A stretch of DNA of 42,890 nt, taken from the NCBI GenBank assembly GCA_944322285.1, contig CALUOR010000030.1, positions 1 through 42,890 on the forward strand, written 5' to 3'. The notes beneath the pieces were generated by a model. That model worked only from the letters and a program-made list of their open reading frames with translations. It was not told the origin of the DNA and did no database searches. A program made the position numbers and the translations under genes. Origin of the DNA: an uncultured Bacteroides sp. (GTDB lineage Bacteria > Bacteroidota > Bacteroidia > Bacteroidales > Bacteroidaceae). Positions 42,669 to 42,890 of this stretch are shown here, one piece after another; positions within the stretch are counted from its first letter, which is position 1, and the number at the start of each line of letters is the position of its first letter.

Positions 42669-42890
42669 AATCTTTAATAATTTAGTTGTTAATTGTTAAT
42701 AAATTGATTTCTCGTTTTCCCTTGTTAGTTTTCTATAACCGCATGGGTTGTCCGTTCAATCTCCGTGCGCTATATATATAATATGGTGTAAAACCCGATT
42801 TGCCCGCACCCCTCAAAAACCTCATCTACACATGCCTCTTGGGCATATTTCAGGCTACAAAGTAACATACAAATTTCCCAAATAGGGATT
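42600..42890 (-). repeat. Conserved leader repeat, copy C
   Basis: The reverse complement of the window's right end equals its left end base for base over the first 44 positions, then continues with few differences through the leader and the first 23 codons of the short peptide. Copies A and C are therefore inverted repeats bounding the whole window, and B and C are direct repeats about 13.5 kb apart. Confidence 0.92.

Noticed and set aside
1-42890. A typical Bacteroides capsule locus headed by UpxY/UpxZ with an invertible promoter.
   Set aside because: No NusG-like UpxY or UpxZ gene and no short inverted-repeat promoter pair was found before the glycan genes; the locus starts with a fixed-looking promoter at 6487-6517.
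1-42890. Insertion sequences or an integrated phage.
   Set aside because: No transposase, integrase, recombinase or phage structural gene was recognised in the window.

Overview
The window looks like a chromosomal stretch from a Bacteroidales bacterium, most likely Bacteroides. Many genes are preceded by the Bacteroides-type -7 box TAnnTTTG, several with a TTTG -33 box about 19-20 bases upstream. Lipoproteins start with C-T-N-D-D, Shine-Dalgarno sequences are mostly weak, and the families (DUF975, AAA_14/DUF4143, AAA-ATPase_like/PDDEXK_9, DUF6722-like) are typical of that order. All family calls come from reading the sequence; no search was run.

Three copies of one cassette frame the window: A at the left end (+ strand, 1-2813), B in the middle (- strand, 25501-29343) and C at the right end (- strand, 40018-42890). 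Each has a nearly identical ~220-base leader, a 36-40 codon reading frame whose first ~23 residues are conserved, and a large secreted lipoprotein (809, 1153 and 821 aa). The two window ends are the same sequence in opposite orientation. This could support inversion, or simply mean that an assembly stopped in a multicopy repeat.

After cassette A (3.0-6.4 kb) come an ABC exporter, a frame-disrupted small membrane protein gene, a 34-aa membrane peptide, an HPr-kinase-like protein and a small S24/S26-type protease. A PF14907-type nucleotidyltransferase follows on the other strand (7.7-8.8 kb). This family set recalls peptide-maturation clusters and, with the short cassette peptides, is one candidate for an undescribed system.

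From 6.5 to 25.3 kb lies a surface-glycan locus: a WecA-like initiating transferase, a cytidylyltransferase-PLP enzyme fusion, an ornithine-cyclodeaminase-like enzyme, a Wzx flippase, LicD, a lipoprotein phosphoesterase, WecB, one GT4 and three GT2 glycosyltransferases, and a Wzy polymerase. The fusion plus LicD suggests the cell makes, activates and attaches its own phospho-amino-alcohol. Two ATPase genes and a solitary HicB-like gene on the other strand interrupt the locus.

From 29.4 to 38.1 kb is mostly housekeeping: mnmA, a subtilase, xseA-xseB, a second 36-aa membrane peptide, a ParE-type toxin-antitoxin pair, ilvE, a DUF975 protein, trmB and an Mrp ATPase, with palindromic intergenic repeats between some of them. 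From 38.1 to 40.0 kb are an overlapping gene pair, one member carrying a HEPN-like motif, a possible short promoter-terminator RNA, interspersed repeats and an orphan reading frame, before cassette C.
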